Part shown: positions 1 to 8,070 of the stretch, piece by piece
How the letters are laid out: each line of letters begins with the position of its first letter
Position numbering within the stretch: position 1 is the stretch's first letter
Assembly (NCBI GenBank): GCA_000992305.1
Contig: LBTY01000006.1
Span: 1 to 38,733, forward strand
Length of the DNA stretch: 38,733 nucleotides
Direction of reading: 5' to 3'
Source: a candidate division TM6 bacterium GW2011_GWF2_38_10
Lineage (GTDB): Bacteria > Babelota > Babeliae > Babelales > RVW-14
The notes under the pieces: model-generated
What the model was told of the DNA's origin: nothing
Seen by the model: only the letters and a program-made list of their open reading frames with translations
Database searches by the model: none
Made by a program: the position numbers and the translations under genes

Positions 1-106
1 AAACTTGTTGTGTTTCAATATGCCCTGCAAACATGGTGTTTATAATGCTTATGCTGCATAACATGATACTTAAGAATAACGTTATTTGCTTTTTGATAGT
101 GAACAT
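1..106 (-). CDS. Secreted protein, N-terminal fragment (runs off left edge)
   Basis: An open frame reads leftward from an ATG at 106-104 and is cut by the window edge after 35 codons. It is preceded by a good Shine-Dalgarno (AAAGGAG, about 7 nt before the ATG). The visible protein is a classic signal peptide: a short Lys-containing start (MFTIKKQ), a hydrophobic core, and a likely cleavage site after NTMFA. What the mature protein does cannot be seen. It is divergent from the ATPase gene at 476 and shares its 369-nt upstream region. The start and export signal are well supported; the family is unknown. Confidence 0.7.
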   Translation of the reverse strand, partial: MFTIKKQITLFLSIMLCSISIINTMFAGHIETQQV

Positions 107-323
107 GAACCTGCTCCTTTGGGAATTTATAGCAATAATTTTGGGGTAATGTAGAACAGATTTTTTTAAAAAGCAATTAAAAATAATATTTATTCATCAT
201 GTGTGAATATTTTAGAAATTAGAAGATGCTTAAAATTTTTTTTTAAAAATATGGCATAAAGAAATTAATATATTTTGCTTTACAAATAAGAAATGGACTG
301 CTAACTTTTGCCGAAATAAAACA

Positions 324-343
324 TTTTTTACTGCAGTAAAAAA
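324..343. repeat. 20-bp perfect palindrome
   Basis: T6-ACTGCAGT-A6 is exactly self-complementary, centred between 333 and 334. It lies upstream of the candidate ATPase promoter. It could be an operator or simply a terminator-like A/T hairpin; nothing in the sequence decides. Confidence 0.4.
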
Positions 344-364
344 ATACCAGCTGTAAGTTAACAT

Positions 365-392
365 TTGGTGTGCTATGGGGTTGGTCTATAAA
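365..392 (+). promoter_or_regulatory. Candidate sigma-70-type promoter for the ATPase cluster
   Basis: A TTGGTG -35-like hexamer (365-370) and a TATAAA -10-like hexamer (387-392) are 16 bp apart, about 80 nt before the ATG at 476. The region is AT-rich, so chance matches are likely. Confidence 0.35.
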
Positions 393-475
393 TGGGCTAA
401 TATTATGAATGGTTTTTTTTGTTTTACAAGTTTTTATTAATTTTTATTTTATAAAACAACATAAAAGGATTTTTT

Positions 476-2068
476 ATGTTAATGGATAAATGTTTTTTAA
501 CGATAACGTGTATGGTGTTTATTGCAAATGTTTCGACTTCTTTAATGGCAAGTAAGGGTGTAAATAGTACGCAGCAATCGCAACAAGTAGTAAATAACGG
601 TCAAGTGATGGTAATTCAAGGATTAGAAACTCGTATTAAAGAATTAGTGCTTCGTGTAGCAAGCTTAGAAGACTGTACGGGCGGTCTAACTAACACATTA
701 AATACACTTAATACAATGGCGATAGGTAATTTTCAACTTTCTGGTAATATTGAGGGGCGTTTAAGTAGTAGTGATTTAAATATTAAAAAGTTAAAAAATG
801 AAATTAAAGGGTTACAAAATGAATCAAATGCAATACAAGAAAACTTAATCAACCTAGAAGAGACGGTAGGCAAAATGCTGCCGGAGGTGGAAAAAGCAAA
901 AGATGGAGCAAAAAATGAAATTGAATTTTATGCTCATCAAGTAATAAAGCCTTTGCTTGAAAATAGAGAGTCGCTTGAAGAAAAACTTATAGTTGCTAAA
1001 GAAGCTGCAAAAGCAGCTGCAAGCACTAGTGGTGAAGCTCATATTAAAGGGATTGAAATAGAATGTGAAGCTAGACAAAAAATTATTAAAGACAATATAT
1101 CTCAAGGAGCTGTTGCTATAATTGCAATAGTATTTGGTATATATATTATAAATTATACTGTTCCTGGTTTTTTTAATTATTTAACTCGTCCTTATGTTGT
1201 AAGTGAAACTTCAAAAACAGAAATATTTGAATGGTTTCATTCAAAACCAATTCGTGATGATAATACTTTAATATTTACACCATCATTATACAAGCAACTT
1301 GCTGACCTTACATTACGAGTTCAAACTGCGAAGAAGTATAATGAAAATTTGCCGAATATTCTTTTTCATGGAGTATCTGGTACGGGAAAAACTGCTTTTG
1401 TTAAAGCATTGGCTTATTCATCTGGGCTTGATTATGCATTAACATCGGGTTCTGAATTTGCAAAAATTACAGATCTTAATCATGCAAATAATGAATTACG
1501 CAATCTTTTAAACTGGGCAAAAAAAAGTGACAAAGGACTTATTTTATTTATTGATGAAGCTGAATCATTGTTTGCTAACAGGAAATTAACAACAACATCA
1601 AAAGTAACTCAAGACTTTATTAATACCTTTTTATCTCTTGTTTCAAATCAATCACAAAAAAAAATAATGTTTATTTTTGCTACTAATCATCCATTTAAGT
1701 TAGATGCAGCTGTTACGAATCGTATTGGGATTAATATTGAATTTGTATTACCTGGGTTGCAGGAATGTGAGAAAATTTTTTCGATGTATCTTATTAAATT
1801 TTCTAATGAAAACAAAGAAGCCTTAGTTGGAATAAGTGAACAAGTTATGAAATCATTTTCTCAATATGCCCTTATGCTTAATGGATTATCTCCAAGGTCT
1901 ATTCGATTTATTGCTGAAGAAATTATTATAAAAGCGCGGAGAATTGAGCCTAGGATTGTTCTTGATGAGCTTGTTATAGATGTTATAAATCAAGCAAAAA
2001 AAAGTTTGCAACAGATGGATCAGTGGGAAAAGGATTTTCAGCAATGGCAGGAGTCTTGTTATGTGTAG
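476..2068 (+). CDS. ATAD3-like membrane AAA+ ATPase with N-terminal coiled coil
   Basis: Domain order over 530 residues: export signal or N-terminal membrane segment (about 5-25), long charged coiled-coil region (about 45-205), one membrane span (about 209-229), then a C-terminal AAA+ module. Walker A is GVSGTGKT (299-306) and Walker B is LILFIDEAE (Asp360, Glu361); FATNHP follows as sensor 1. The segment just after the span, RPYVVSETS (238-246), and blocks such as SPSL-like TPSL, SGLDYAL and LNWAKKSDKGLILFIDEAE resemble eukaryotic ATAD3, as I recall that family. ATAD3 sits in the mitochondrial inner membrane with its AAA domain in the matrix. By analogy the AAA domain here would be cytosolic and the coiled coil outside. 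The start is set by AAAAGGA 6 nt upstream. The gene overlaps the next by 8 nt, so the two are probably translationally coupled. Cellular role and substrate are unknown. Confidence 0.85.
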   Translation: MLMDKCFLTITCMVFIANVSTSLMASKGVNSTQQSQQVVNNGQVMVIQGLETRIKELVLRVASLEDCTGGLTNTLNTLNTMAIGNFQLSGNIEGRLSSSDLNIKKLKNEIKGLQNESNAIQENLINLEETVGKMLPEVEKAKDGAKNEIEFYAHQVIKPLLENRESLEEKLIVAKEAAKAAASTSGEAHIKGIEIECEARQKIIKDNISQGAVAIIAIVFGIYIINYTVPGFFNYLTRPYVVSETSKTEIFEWFHSKPIRDDNTLIFTPSLYKQLADLTLRVQTAKKYNENLPNILFHGVSGTGKTAFVKALAYSSGLDYALTSGSEFAKITDLNHANNELRNLLNWAKKSDKGLILFIDEAESLFANRKLTTTSKVTQDFINTFLSLVSNQSQKKIMFIFATNHPFKLDAAVTNRIGINIEFVLPGLQECEKIFSMYLIKFSNENKEALVGISEQVMKSFSQYALMLNGLSPRSIRFIAEEIIIKARRIEPRIVLDELVIDVINQAKKSLQQMDQWEKDFQQWQESCYV

Positions 2069-2909
2069 CCACAATTTTATAGTGCATTTTAGATATAATT
2101 TTTTTTATGTATTTTTTATGGTGTTGGTTTGTTGTTTGAATTTTCAGTATATGCCTATACATGCGCAACAGATTAACGAATATGTAGAATTGAGCGATGG
2201 TATTCAAATTGATAATAGAATTGAAGAAATGGTTGAAGAGATTCATGATTTAATTATGCAGGGGAATTCAATTGATGACATCATAAAAATTATTGTGAAT
2301 GAACAAGTGGATTGTTGTGATAGAGATAAGCTTAGAGATCATCTACAAATGACTTTGCATAAGGAAGATAAAAAAAATATAATCATGCAAATTATTATTA
2401 ACAATAATAAAATTGAACAATATTATGATCAAAATCATAGTAAAGCCAAGGATGATTTTAAATTTTTTTTAAATCCTCAAATGCTTTTATTGACCTTGCA
2501 GATTATTACCTTGTTATACATAATATGGCTTCTTGCTTCTTTTATGCTTAAATGGATGCCTGGTGAGCAGGGTTTTTTTAAAGGAGCTCTTAAAAAAACA
2601 TTACCGCCAGATGATAATAATGATTATACAAAAAAATCTGATTTTCATGTGCCTGATGATAATGATAATACTCCAAAGCCACTCATTGCGCAAAATATGG
2701 TGCAAGAATCTAAAACAAATCAAGGAACACCTTTAGAGGATTTACAAATTATTGAATCACAAAATATTTTAGTGCCCGGTGGATTAGAGGATGATGTAGT
2801 TTGTAATAATCAATCAGGTATTATGCTTAATATTATTTCAAGGCCGGTATCATGTATAAATGAGGATCTATTGCAACAAGTAGAAGCTTTATCGTGTCAA
2901 AGTGTATAA
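2061..2909 (+). CDS. Bitopic membrane protein of unknown function, coupled to the ATPase
   Basis: The 282-residue protein matches no family I recognise. It has a hydrophobic export signal (about 12-35, likely cleaved after PIHA), an extracytoplasmic stretch rich in Glu, Asp and Asn of about 100 residues, one membrane span (about 141-165), and a hydrophilic, probably disordered C-terminal tail of about 115 residues with acidic Asp/Asn-rich patches. The ATG lies inside the last codons of the upstream AAA ATPase gene (8-nt overlap). This strongly suggests coupled translation and a shared task. Signal, span and cytosolic tail match the ATPase's topology, so a partner or adaptor is a reasonable guess and no more. 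Confidence 0.75.
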   Translation: MCSHNFIVHFRYNFFYVFFMVLVCCLNFQYMPIHAQQINEYVELSDGIQIDNRIEEMVEEIHDLIMQGNSIDDIIKIIVNEQVDCCDRDKLRDHLQMTLHKEDKKNIIMQIIINNNKIEQYYDQNHSKAKDDFKFFLNPQMLLLTLQIITLLYIIWLLASFMLKWMPGEQGFFKGALKKTLPPDDNNDYTKKSDFHVPDDNDNTPKPLIAQNMVQESKTNQGTPLEDLQIIESQNILVPGGLEDDVVCNNQSGIMLNIISRPVSCINEDLLQQVEALSCQSV

Positions 2910-2975
2910 GCACCTAACACTTATTTGATTCTGCATATTTTTTTGTAAAATTTAACTATAACGAGGATAATTATC

Positions 2976-3779
2976 ATGATTAAATATATTATGCAATTTT
3001 TTTTATGTATTGGGGTGTGTTTTTTTAGTTTGATTGGGGGAGTTGAATATCGATCCAATGTCATTGAATTTACTCAATCTGAAGTTTTTATTCCATACAA
3101 TCTTGGAGATATAAAACTTTATAAGGATGCTCATGGTTTTTATATTTTAAAGGAAGGTAAAATCCATAATATTGCGTGGTGTTTTTGTGATCAATTATTA
3201 CAAGATATGTCTGATGAAGAGCTTTTGATATTTTTAGGAAGAAGTAATTTTGCAGTTATTATGTTTACACCAGACGAATATTTTCAATTTAAACAAAATA
3301 ATTTTATAGAAATAAAGGCAGATGAAATAGCGTCTAGAATAATTAGTAAAAAAAATAATGGGTATATCAAAGTAAATCAAATGGATAATGGAACTTATAC
3401 ACTACATGCTCAACTAAGACTACTTGGCGGGGGGGGTATTCTATCTATATGGGGAGTTGGTGTAGTGGCAACGATATGGATAGGTGGGCCAGCCTTAACA
3501 ATAAACTTGGTTGGACAAGCGATGCAACTTGGGATAGTTTTGTGTCTTGATCTATTAAAAAATAATACTAGACCAACAGAAGAACCTATTATCCCATCTC
3601 AAAATCCACCAGATAGCAGCGATAGTATCAATGACGGGCAGCAGCCATATGTGTATACGTATCCCAAATTGCGTACGCTAGAGGAAATAGAGGCTGAATT
3701 TAAAGCCAATGGGTACGTATATCCAATATGTGGATACGTATATTCAATATCAAGAAGACTTGGCGGATTAAAGAATTAG
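2976..3779 (+). CDS. Secreted/membrane protein of unknown function with Gly-rich hydrophobic segment
   Basis: This 267-residue protein is not recognised. It has an N-terminal export signal (about 1-22), a soluble region, a glycine-rich hydrophobic stretch (about 150-190) long enough for one or two membrane spans, then a Pro/Ser-rich tail. The Gly run is encoded by an uninterrupted G8 tract (3429-3436), unusual in such AT-rich DNA. Near the C terminus a 21-bp unit is tandemly duplicated with a few mismatches (3711-3731 and 3732-3752), giving GYVYP and GYVYS. A GAGGATAA ribosome binding site precedes the ATG. It sits 66 nt after the upstream gene on the same strand and is likely in the same transcription unit. 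Confidence 0.7.
   Translation: MIKYIMQFFLCIGVCFFSLIGGVEYRSNVIEFTQSEVFIPYNLGDIKLYKDAHGFYILKEGKIHNIAWCFCDQLLQDMSDEELLIFLGRSNFAVIMFTPDEYFQFKQNNFIEIKADEIASRIISKKNNGYIKVNQMDNGTYTLHAQLRLLGGGGILSIWGVGVVATIWIGGPALTINLVGQAMQLGIVLCLDLLKNNTRPTEEPIIPSQNPPDSSDSINDGQQPYVYTYPKLRTLEEIEAEFKANGYVYPICGYVYSISRRLGGLKN
3429..3436 (+). repeat. G8 homopolymer inside a coding region
   Basis: Eight consecutive G residues lie within the codons of the Gly-rich segment of the 2976-3779 gene. A one-base slip would frameshift the protein just before its membrane segment. Confidence 0.9.
3711..3752 (+). repeat. 21-bp imperfect tandem duplication
   Basis: Two adjacent 21-bp copies, 3711-3731 and 3732-3752, differ at about four positions. 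They stay in frame and encode GYVYP-IC and GYVYS-IS near the C terminus of the host gene. Confidence 0.75.
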
Positions 3780-3848
3780 TAACATGTGGATATAAGACAA
3801 AATCAAAATTGGTATTTTTAGAATTATTAAAATATTAAGAAGAATAAA

Positions 3849-4634
3849 ATGAAAAACAAAGTATATTTACAAGCAATACTATTAATTTTTTCTATTAATT
3901 TTTGTTGTCAATCTCAAATTATTACTAGGAAAAGTTTAGAGGATATTAAAACAAGGGCTTTGGTAATAAATGTTGTATCATCGTTAATGATGTATTTTGG
4001 GCATAATTTACCACCGGAAATAATTAAACTATCAGAAAAGATAAGTCCAATAATGCATTACAATACTGATTTTGTTGAAGATGTTATAATTCGAGTATTA
4101 GAAGATGATGGTGGCATGAATAATTTAATTGCCGTATTTTTTAATAATTTTCCGGTCTCTGAAAGCAATAAACCATGTATAACATCTATTTTAAAACTTA
4201 TTTTAAATGAAGAAAATCTTCGAGCTTTGCCTAAATTAATAAAGATCATGCTAGAATCACGGGGGTTGCGCCCCGCATTAGTATTAATGTCAAAAACTAT
4301 GTGTACAACAAAAACTATTGAATTGATCAATTATATGTATCCTCAAGAAGCAGAGCATTTTAAAAGACAAGTATTTAGAACTTTAGCATTGACAATGATA
4401 GAAGGTTGTTTTGATATGTTTCAAGATTGGGATGATATTTTTGAAAATCAAAAACTTGTAGACCAGGCAAATGATTTCTCATTGAGAAACAAATCGGGTA
4501 TTTTCCTTAGTTATTTAATTTATAATATCATCTTAGAATATATAGCATTGAGCATAATCAGAAGGGTTAATTTAGATAATCAATTAACAGATGGAATGAT
4601 TGGTACGGGCCAAGAAGATGCCGCTGTGGCTTAA
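3849..4634 (+). CDS. Secreted alpha-helical protein of unknown function
   Basis: The 261-residue protein has a clear signal peptide (about 1-22, Lys-rich start then a Leu/Ile core, ending near CCQSQ). The mature part is predicted mostly helical. No motif or family is recognised. A pair of Cys residues at the signal end might hint at a lipoprotein, but the residues before them do not make a good lipobox. A weak AAGAAG site precedes the ATG. It is the last gene of the plus-strand cluster that starts with the AAA ATPase, and a strong bidirectional terminator follows it. Confidence 0.7.
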   Translation: MKNKVYLQAILLIFSINFCCQSQIITRKSLEDIKTRALVINVVSSLMMYFGHNLPPEIIKLSEKISPIMHYNTDFVEDVIIRVLEDDGGMNNLIAVFFNNFPVSESNKPCITSILKLILNEENLRALPKLIKIMLESRGLRPALVLMSKTMCTTKTIELINYMYPQEAEHFKRQVFRTLALTMIEGCFDMFQDWDDIFENQKLVDQANDFSLRNKSGIFLSYLIYNIILEYIALSIIRRVNLDNQLTDGMIGTGQEDAAVA

Positions 4635-4651
4635 TGGCGAGGTCAAAGCGG

Positions 4652-4700
4652 TTAAATTATTAAAGGGAGGGGATTAAATCCTCTCCCTTTAATAATTTAA
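4652..4700. terminator. Bidirectional hairpin terminator between convergent genes
   Basis: Two arms of about 23 nt (4652-4674 and 4678-4700, each TTAAATTATTAAAGGGAG-like) form a long stem with one mismatch and a very short loop. A/T-rich ends on both sides give U-tracts in both directions. The right arm includes the stop codon of sppA, so one hairpin can end both convergent units. Confidence 0.85.
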
Positions 4701-5665
4701 TGGATTGTTGGAGTTGCTTGCTGTTGTAGTTGTAAAACTTTTTGATATGTTTGATGTATAAAATTGGCAGCGGAATTTGAGAGTGATGCTTGGTAACGGT
4801 CGTCATCATCGCTTGCTCCAAGCATAGTCATTAAGCTGGTTGGTTTTTTAGGTCGAATGAGTTTTATCTCTTCATCTTCGTCAATATTAAGAAGTTGTTT
4901 CATATGGGCAACGCCGTCATAAAATGATCCAATGGTATCAACAAGTTTAAGTTCAAGAGCTTGGGTTCCGGTAAAGATTTTTCCATTTCCCCATATTTTT
5001 TGTTCTTCGGGATTAAGATCGCGTGCAGCAGCAACATCTTTAATAAATTGTTGGTATGCGTTATCAGAAATGTCTTGAAGATAGTCTAGCTCTTGTTGTG
5101 TTATTTCTTTTACAGGACTGCCTGTTGTTTTATATTCTCCTGACTGAACATGGTTAACGGAGATTTTCCATGAGTTAAGAAGATCTTTAACGTTGGGAAG
5201 TTCGCATAAAACGCCAATGCTTCCTACCATTGCCGATGGGTTAGCAACGATGTGGGATGCGGCTGCAGCTGAGTAGTATGCTGCCGAGGCGCACAAGTTT
5301 TCGATCGTTATGACAACTGGTTTTTTTTCTTTACATCGCTTAATTTCATTAAAAATAGATTGCCCCGTTCCTGGAAATCCGCCTGGTGAGTTTACTTTGA
5401 TAATGACACCTTTAATGTTGTCATCTTTGGCAAATTTTTGCAGTTGTTTTTCAAGAAATGATGCGTCAGCCATAACACCATTAATGGCAAGGCATCCTAT
5501 GTTTGTTTTGGGACTTACGCTATCTGCGATTGCTTTTTTTAGGTTACTTAAAACACTCGGTGCAATTTGAAGAATAAGAAGAAGGAAAAAAGCATGCTTG
5601 AGAAATTTAAAAAAAGTATCAGATTTTTTCTCAGGTTGATTGGTGTTGTTATTGGTATTATGCAT
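4697..5665 (-). CDS. sppA: Signal peptide peptidase SppA-type (family S49) membrane protease
   Basis: A serine protease of the S49 family that degrades cleaved signal peptides in the membrane. A hydrophobic segment lies near residues 22-40. The nucleophile Ser is in NLCASAAYYSA (Ser127 counting from this start) and the general-base Lys in SGEYKTTGSP (Lys179), with the family block KVNSPGG before them. The length (322 aa) fits the short SppA form. An ATG at 5728 would add 21 residues but overlaps the rubredoxin gene and has no ribosome binding site. The ATG at 5665 has AAAGGAT 4 nt upstream and leaves a 37-nt gap, so I chose it. The load of exported proteins in the window fits a need for this enzyme. 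Confidence 0.92.
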   Translation of the reverse strand: MHNTNNNTNQPEKKSDTFFKFLKHAFFLLLILQIAPSVLSNLKKAIADSVSPKTNIGCLAINGVMADASFLEKQLQKFAKDDNIKGVIIKVNSPGGFPGTGQSIFNEIKRCKEKKPVVITIENLCASAAYYSAAAASHIVANPSAMVGSIGVLCELPNVKDLLNSWKISVNHVQSGEYKTTGSPVKEITQQELDYLQDISDNAYQQFIKDVAAARDLNPEEQKIWGNGKIFTGTQALELKLVDTIGSFYDGVAHMKQLLNIDEDEEIKLIRPKKPTSLMTMLGASDDDDRYQASLSNSAANFIHQTYQKVLQLQQQATPTIH

Positions 5666-5702
5666 ACGATCCTTTGGTTGTGGAAGAGGTGTAATGATTT
5701 TT

Positions 5703-5915
5703 TTATTTGTTAGGCAACTCTGGAACATCTGGTGTTCTATCAGAGGTTGTTATGGTAAATTGATCTTGGGATACTCCGCATATAGGACAACGCCATTCTT
5801 CGGGGAGTTGTGTGAATGGGATTGGGGCGTTGTTATGGTCTTTTTCTGCACTTTCATCATCATAAAGATAATTACACACGGCGCATATATACGGTTGAAT
5901 AAGGGGTTTCTCCAT
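5703..5915 (-). CDS. Rubredoxin
   Basis: A 70-residue iron-binding electron carrier. The four Cys ligands are in CAVC (Cys11, Cys14) and CPIC (Cys43, Cys46), with the usual aromatic residues around them (YICAVCNYLYD and WRCPICG). The final 15 or so residues (after DQF) are a short extension rich in Thr and Pro. The redox partner is not visible here. In anaerobes and microaerophiles rubredoxins often serve oxygen-stress reductases; whether that holds here is unknown. It lies just upstream of sppA on the same strand. Confidence 0.95.
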   Translation of the reverse strand: MEKPLIQPYICAVCNYLYDDESAEKDHNNAPIPFTQLPEEWRCPICGVSQDQFTITTSDRTPDVPELPNK

Positions 5916-5935
5916 TAGATACTCTTATTTGGTTA

Positions 5936-6349
5936 TTATGGTAAGTCGATGTATTTGCAATACTGACGCTTTTTATTTTTTTTGCACACAAGAATGAGTT
6001 GATCTTTTTCGTATGATTTTGATGTGATTTCAATAACACAATCGGGTGTTTTTGTTGTGTGTTCTATAAAAGAATACTCTTTACAGTCAGGTTTTTTGCG
6101 ATAATCGCTGTAGTGTGTTTTGATCGTTGCGGCAACTGGTTTTTCGCCTGCAATTTTATAAGAACAAAGAACGCGTTCTAATGTTCCCTTTTTTTCTTGT
6201 TTTTGTTGATTGATTGTTTTGATTGCGTCATGCACAAGTTGTTGCTCTATTTCTGAAAGTTCGCTCACTGATTGTGCATGCATAGGTGTTGCATAAAGGG
6301 CAGCAAAACATGCATACGTTATAACTGTTTTAACATAATGCCACATCAT
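5936..6349 (-). CDS. Small secreted protein of unknown function, Cys-containing
   Basis: The 137-residue protein has a signal peptide with a likely cut after TPMHA (about residue 25). The mature part of about 110 residues is Lys-rich and has five cysteines, so disulfides are possible after export. No family is recognised. The ATG is supported by AAAGGAT about 8 nt upstream. It is 20 nt upstream of the rubredoxin gene on the same strand and may be co-transcribed with it. Confidence 0.7.
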   Translation of the reverse strand: MMWHYVKTVITYACFAALYATPMHAQSVSELSEIEQQLVHDAIKTINQQKQEKKGTLERVLCSYKIAGEKPVAATIKTHYSDYRKKPDCKEYSFIEHTTKTPDCVIEITSKSYEKDQLILVCKKNKKRQYCKYIDLP

Positions 6350-6615
6350 AAATATAATCCTTTTTATAAACCTGCTTTGTGCTTGCTGTGATAACTAATA
6401 CTATGTGAAAAGTGACAACGGTATACTTACCGTAAATGATGAGCAGGATAATTGTAAAGTTTTTGCATATTTAACTCATATTCTTCTATTTTTAACATCA
6501 AATGTACGTATGAGTTATTGTTATTTGATGCTTTATAAATGTATGCGAATCTCTTGCGAATGTCAAATGCTTGAATGCGCCCTTTGGGTGAGTGTTTTGG
6601 GCGGCGATGTGGCGC

Positions 6616-7488
6616 TTATGGCTTGTAGATCAACTGAAAGAGTCGATCTTTGCCTGAGATGTCTTTGTAGATGGAGTGGGAGAATTTGTTTTGCTGTGAT
6701 ATTGCTTTTGGTAGGGCGTGTTCTTGGGCCGGGCCAATTTCTAAATAGACTTGTGGAATATGGTTATCTGTATTGGGGAGGGGGAGTAATAATTCTGGAG
6801 CTATTTGTAAAATGGTTGAGTACAAAAGCATGCCGTCGTGCCCACCAACAAGGGCATCTTTGTCTTCCCAGTTTTTTACGCTTGGTTCAAGTATTTCATA
6901 TTCCTCGGCACTCAGATAGGGCGGGTTGCTGACGATAATGTGTGATTGCAGCGAGTGGGGGAGGGGTTGGCATATATCAGCACAAAAAAAGGTTACATTT
7001 TTTTGATTATTATTTTTTTTATTTTCTTCTGCAAGGGCTATTGCTTCAGGGTTTTTATCAATTCCTACGATGGTTGCATTGGGCAATGCTCTGCCAAGTG
7101 CAAGTGCTATGCATCCGCTTCCCGTGCAGAGATCAAGAATTTTTAAAGGGCTTTTTGCTTGTGGATGGAGCATGGTTATAAGGTGATGCACCCATTCTTC
7201 GGTTTCGGGTCGAGGAATCAAAATCGGTGGTCGAACCGTGATGGTTAGGTCAAGAAATGGTACGGTTTGTAAAAGGTATTGGAGCGGAATGCCTTGTATG
7301 CGTTGCTCCACAAGATCCATGAGCGCAAGGTATTGTTGTTCTGTGAGCGGTGCGTGGTGTGTTATGAGTTGCGTGGCTGTTTTGTTGGTGATGTGTTGTA
7401 AAAGCCACCATGCTTCTTGTTGTGCGTATTCGGGGTTTTCACAGATGGTTAAAAGCTTGGCGGCTATGGTTGTTATATAATCATTCAT
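6616..7488 (-). CDS. prmC: Peptide chain release factor N5-glutamine methyltransferase PrmC
   Basis: Methylates the Gln of the GGQ motif in class I release factors, using S-adenosylmethionine. The 290-residue protein shows an N-terminal helical domain, then a Rossmann methyltransferase fold with ILDLCTGSGCIALAL (about 117-131) and the catalytic NPPY (188-191) followed by LSAEEYE. The ATG at 7488 overlaps the upstream stop by the four bases ATGA, a translational-coupling signature, so I prefer it to an upstream in-frame ATG at 7542. Its likely substrate, release factor 1, is encoded at 24539-25615. It is the third gene of the ftsY group. Confidence 0.93.
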   Translation of the reverse strand: MNDYITTIAAKLLTICENPEYAQQEAWWLLQHITNKTATQLITHHAPLTEQQYLALMDLVEQRIQGIPLQYLLQTVPFLDLTITVRPPILIPRPETEEWVHHLITMLHPQAKSPLKILDLCTGSGCIALALGRALPNATIVGIDKNPEAIALAEENKKNNNQKNVTFFCADICQPLPHSLQSHIIVSNPPYLSAEEYEILEPSVKNWEDKDALVGGHDGMLLYSTILQIAPELLLPLPNTDNHIPQVYLEIGPAQEHALPKAISQQNKFSHSIYKDISGKDRLFQLIYKP

Positions 7489-8057
7489 GAATGGTGGGGG
7501 TATAAAAGGATTTTGTTCGCCCAGTTTGCAATAAGGTCCCATTGCATTTGCTTTTGTTTTGTGAGCTCAAATAACATGTTTGCAGTGGGGGTAGATGATT
7601 TTGATGGCGCATTGGATACGGTTTTTAGTATTCGTGTTGGCATTAACGTAATGACTTCTTCTTCTTTGATAAGGTCTTTAACAAAATCAATGAGCATATT
7701 TTTTGATGTTGCATATTTTTTGTGAATAAGGGTTAGCATAAGCTCGCTTGACCCATCTTTTTCAAGCGCAAGATCGGTGATGAGGTCTTGATTATTAGTC
7801 CAATAAAGAGTATTAAGTTCTTGTTCCAGCGCGGTGAGCGTGTTGTTGATTTCGGTATTGTTTGAAATGATGCGATGTTCATTGCCGTAGGCATCTTTTT
7901 CAATAGTTGTATTTTTAAGCAAATCTGCAAGTGTTGTTTTGGGGAGTGATTCTGTTTTTTGTATGGTGTTGCGTATGGCGTCAATCTTGGGAATGCTATA
8001 ACTATGCGTAATGGTGCAAAGCATGGTGCTTACCAAAAAAAGTACTTTTCTTTTCAT
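7485..8057 (-). CDS. Secreted protein of unknown function between ftsY and prmC
   Basis: The start at 8057 is set by an ideal ribosome binding site (AAAAGGAGA, 6-7 nt upstream). The 190-residue product begins MKRKVLFLVSTMLCT, a signal peptide with a likely cut near THSYS. The remainder is charged and probably helical. No known family is recognised. It sits 13 nt after ftsY and overlaps prmC by 4 nt, so the three genes are almost certainly one operon. The first two encode the exported-protein receptor and an exported protein, but no functional link can be claimed. Confidence 0.75.
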   Translation of the reverse strand: MKRKVLFLVSTMLCTITHSYSIPKIDAIRNTIQKTESLPKTTLADLLKNTTIEKDAYGNEHRIISNNTEINNTLTALEQELNTLYWTNNQDLITDLALEKDGSSELMLTLIHKKYATSKNMLIDFVKDLIKEEEVITLMPTRILKTVSNAPSKSSTPTANMLFELTKQKQMQWDLIANWANKILLYPHHS

Positions 8058-8070
8058 AAATTCTCCTTTT

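Larger units (their letters stand above)
107..475. other. AT-rich divergent intergenic region
   Basis: This stretch separates two divergent genes for exported proteins. I see no open frame with a ribosome binding site and no RNA gene. It holds long A and T runs, a 20-bp perfect palindrome at 324-343 and a candidate promoter for the downstream ATPase gene at 365-392. Confidence 0.6.

Noticed and set aside
854..1105. Phe/Cys-rich minus-strand frame inside the ATPase gene
   Set aside because: Antisense shadow of a Lys/Glu-rich coiled coil; no ribosome binding site.
5666..5728. Longer N terminus for SppA
   Set aside because: It overlaps the rubredoxin gene and has no ribosome binding site, while the ATG at 5665 has AAAGGAT.
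6405..6932. 175-codon plus-strand frame
   Set aside because: Most of it is antisense to prmC, it has no ribosome binding site, and its product is Cys- and Trp-rich without any family pattern. The unshared part (6405-6615) is ordinary AT-rich spacer.
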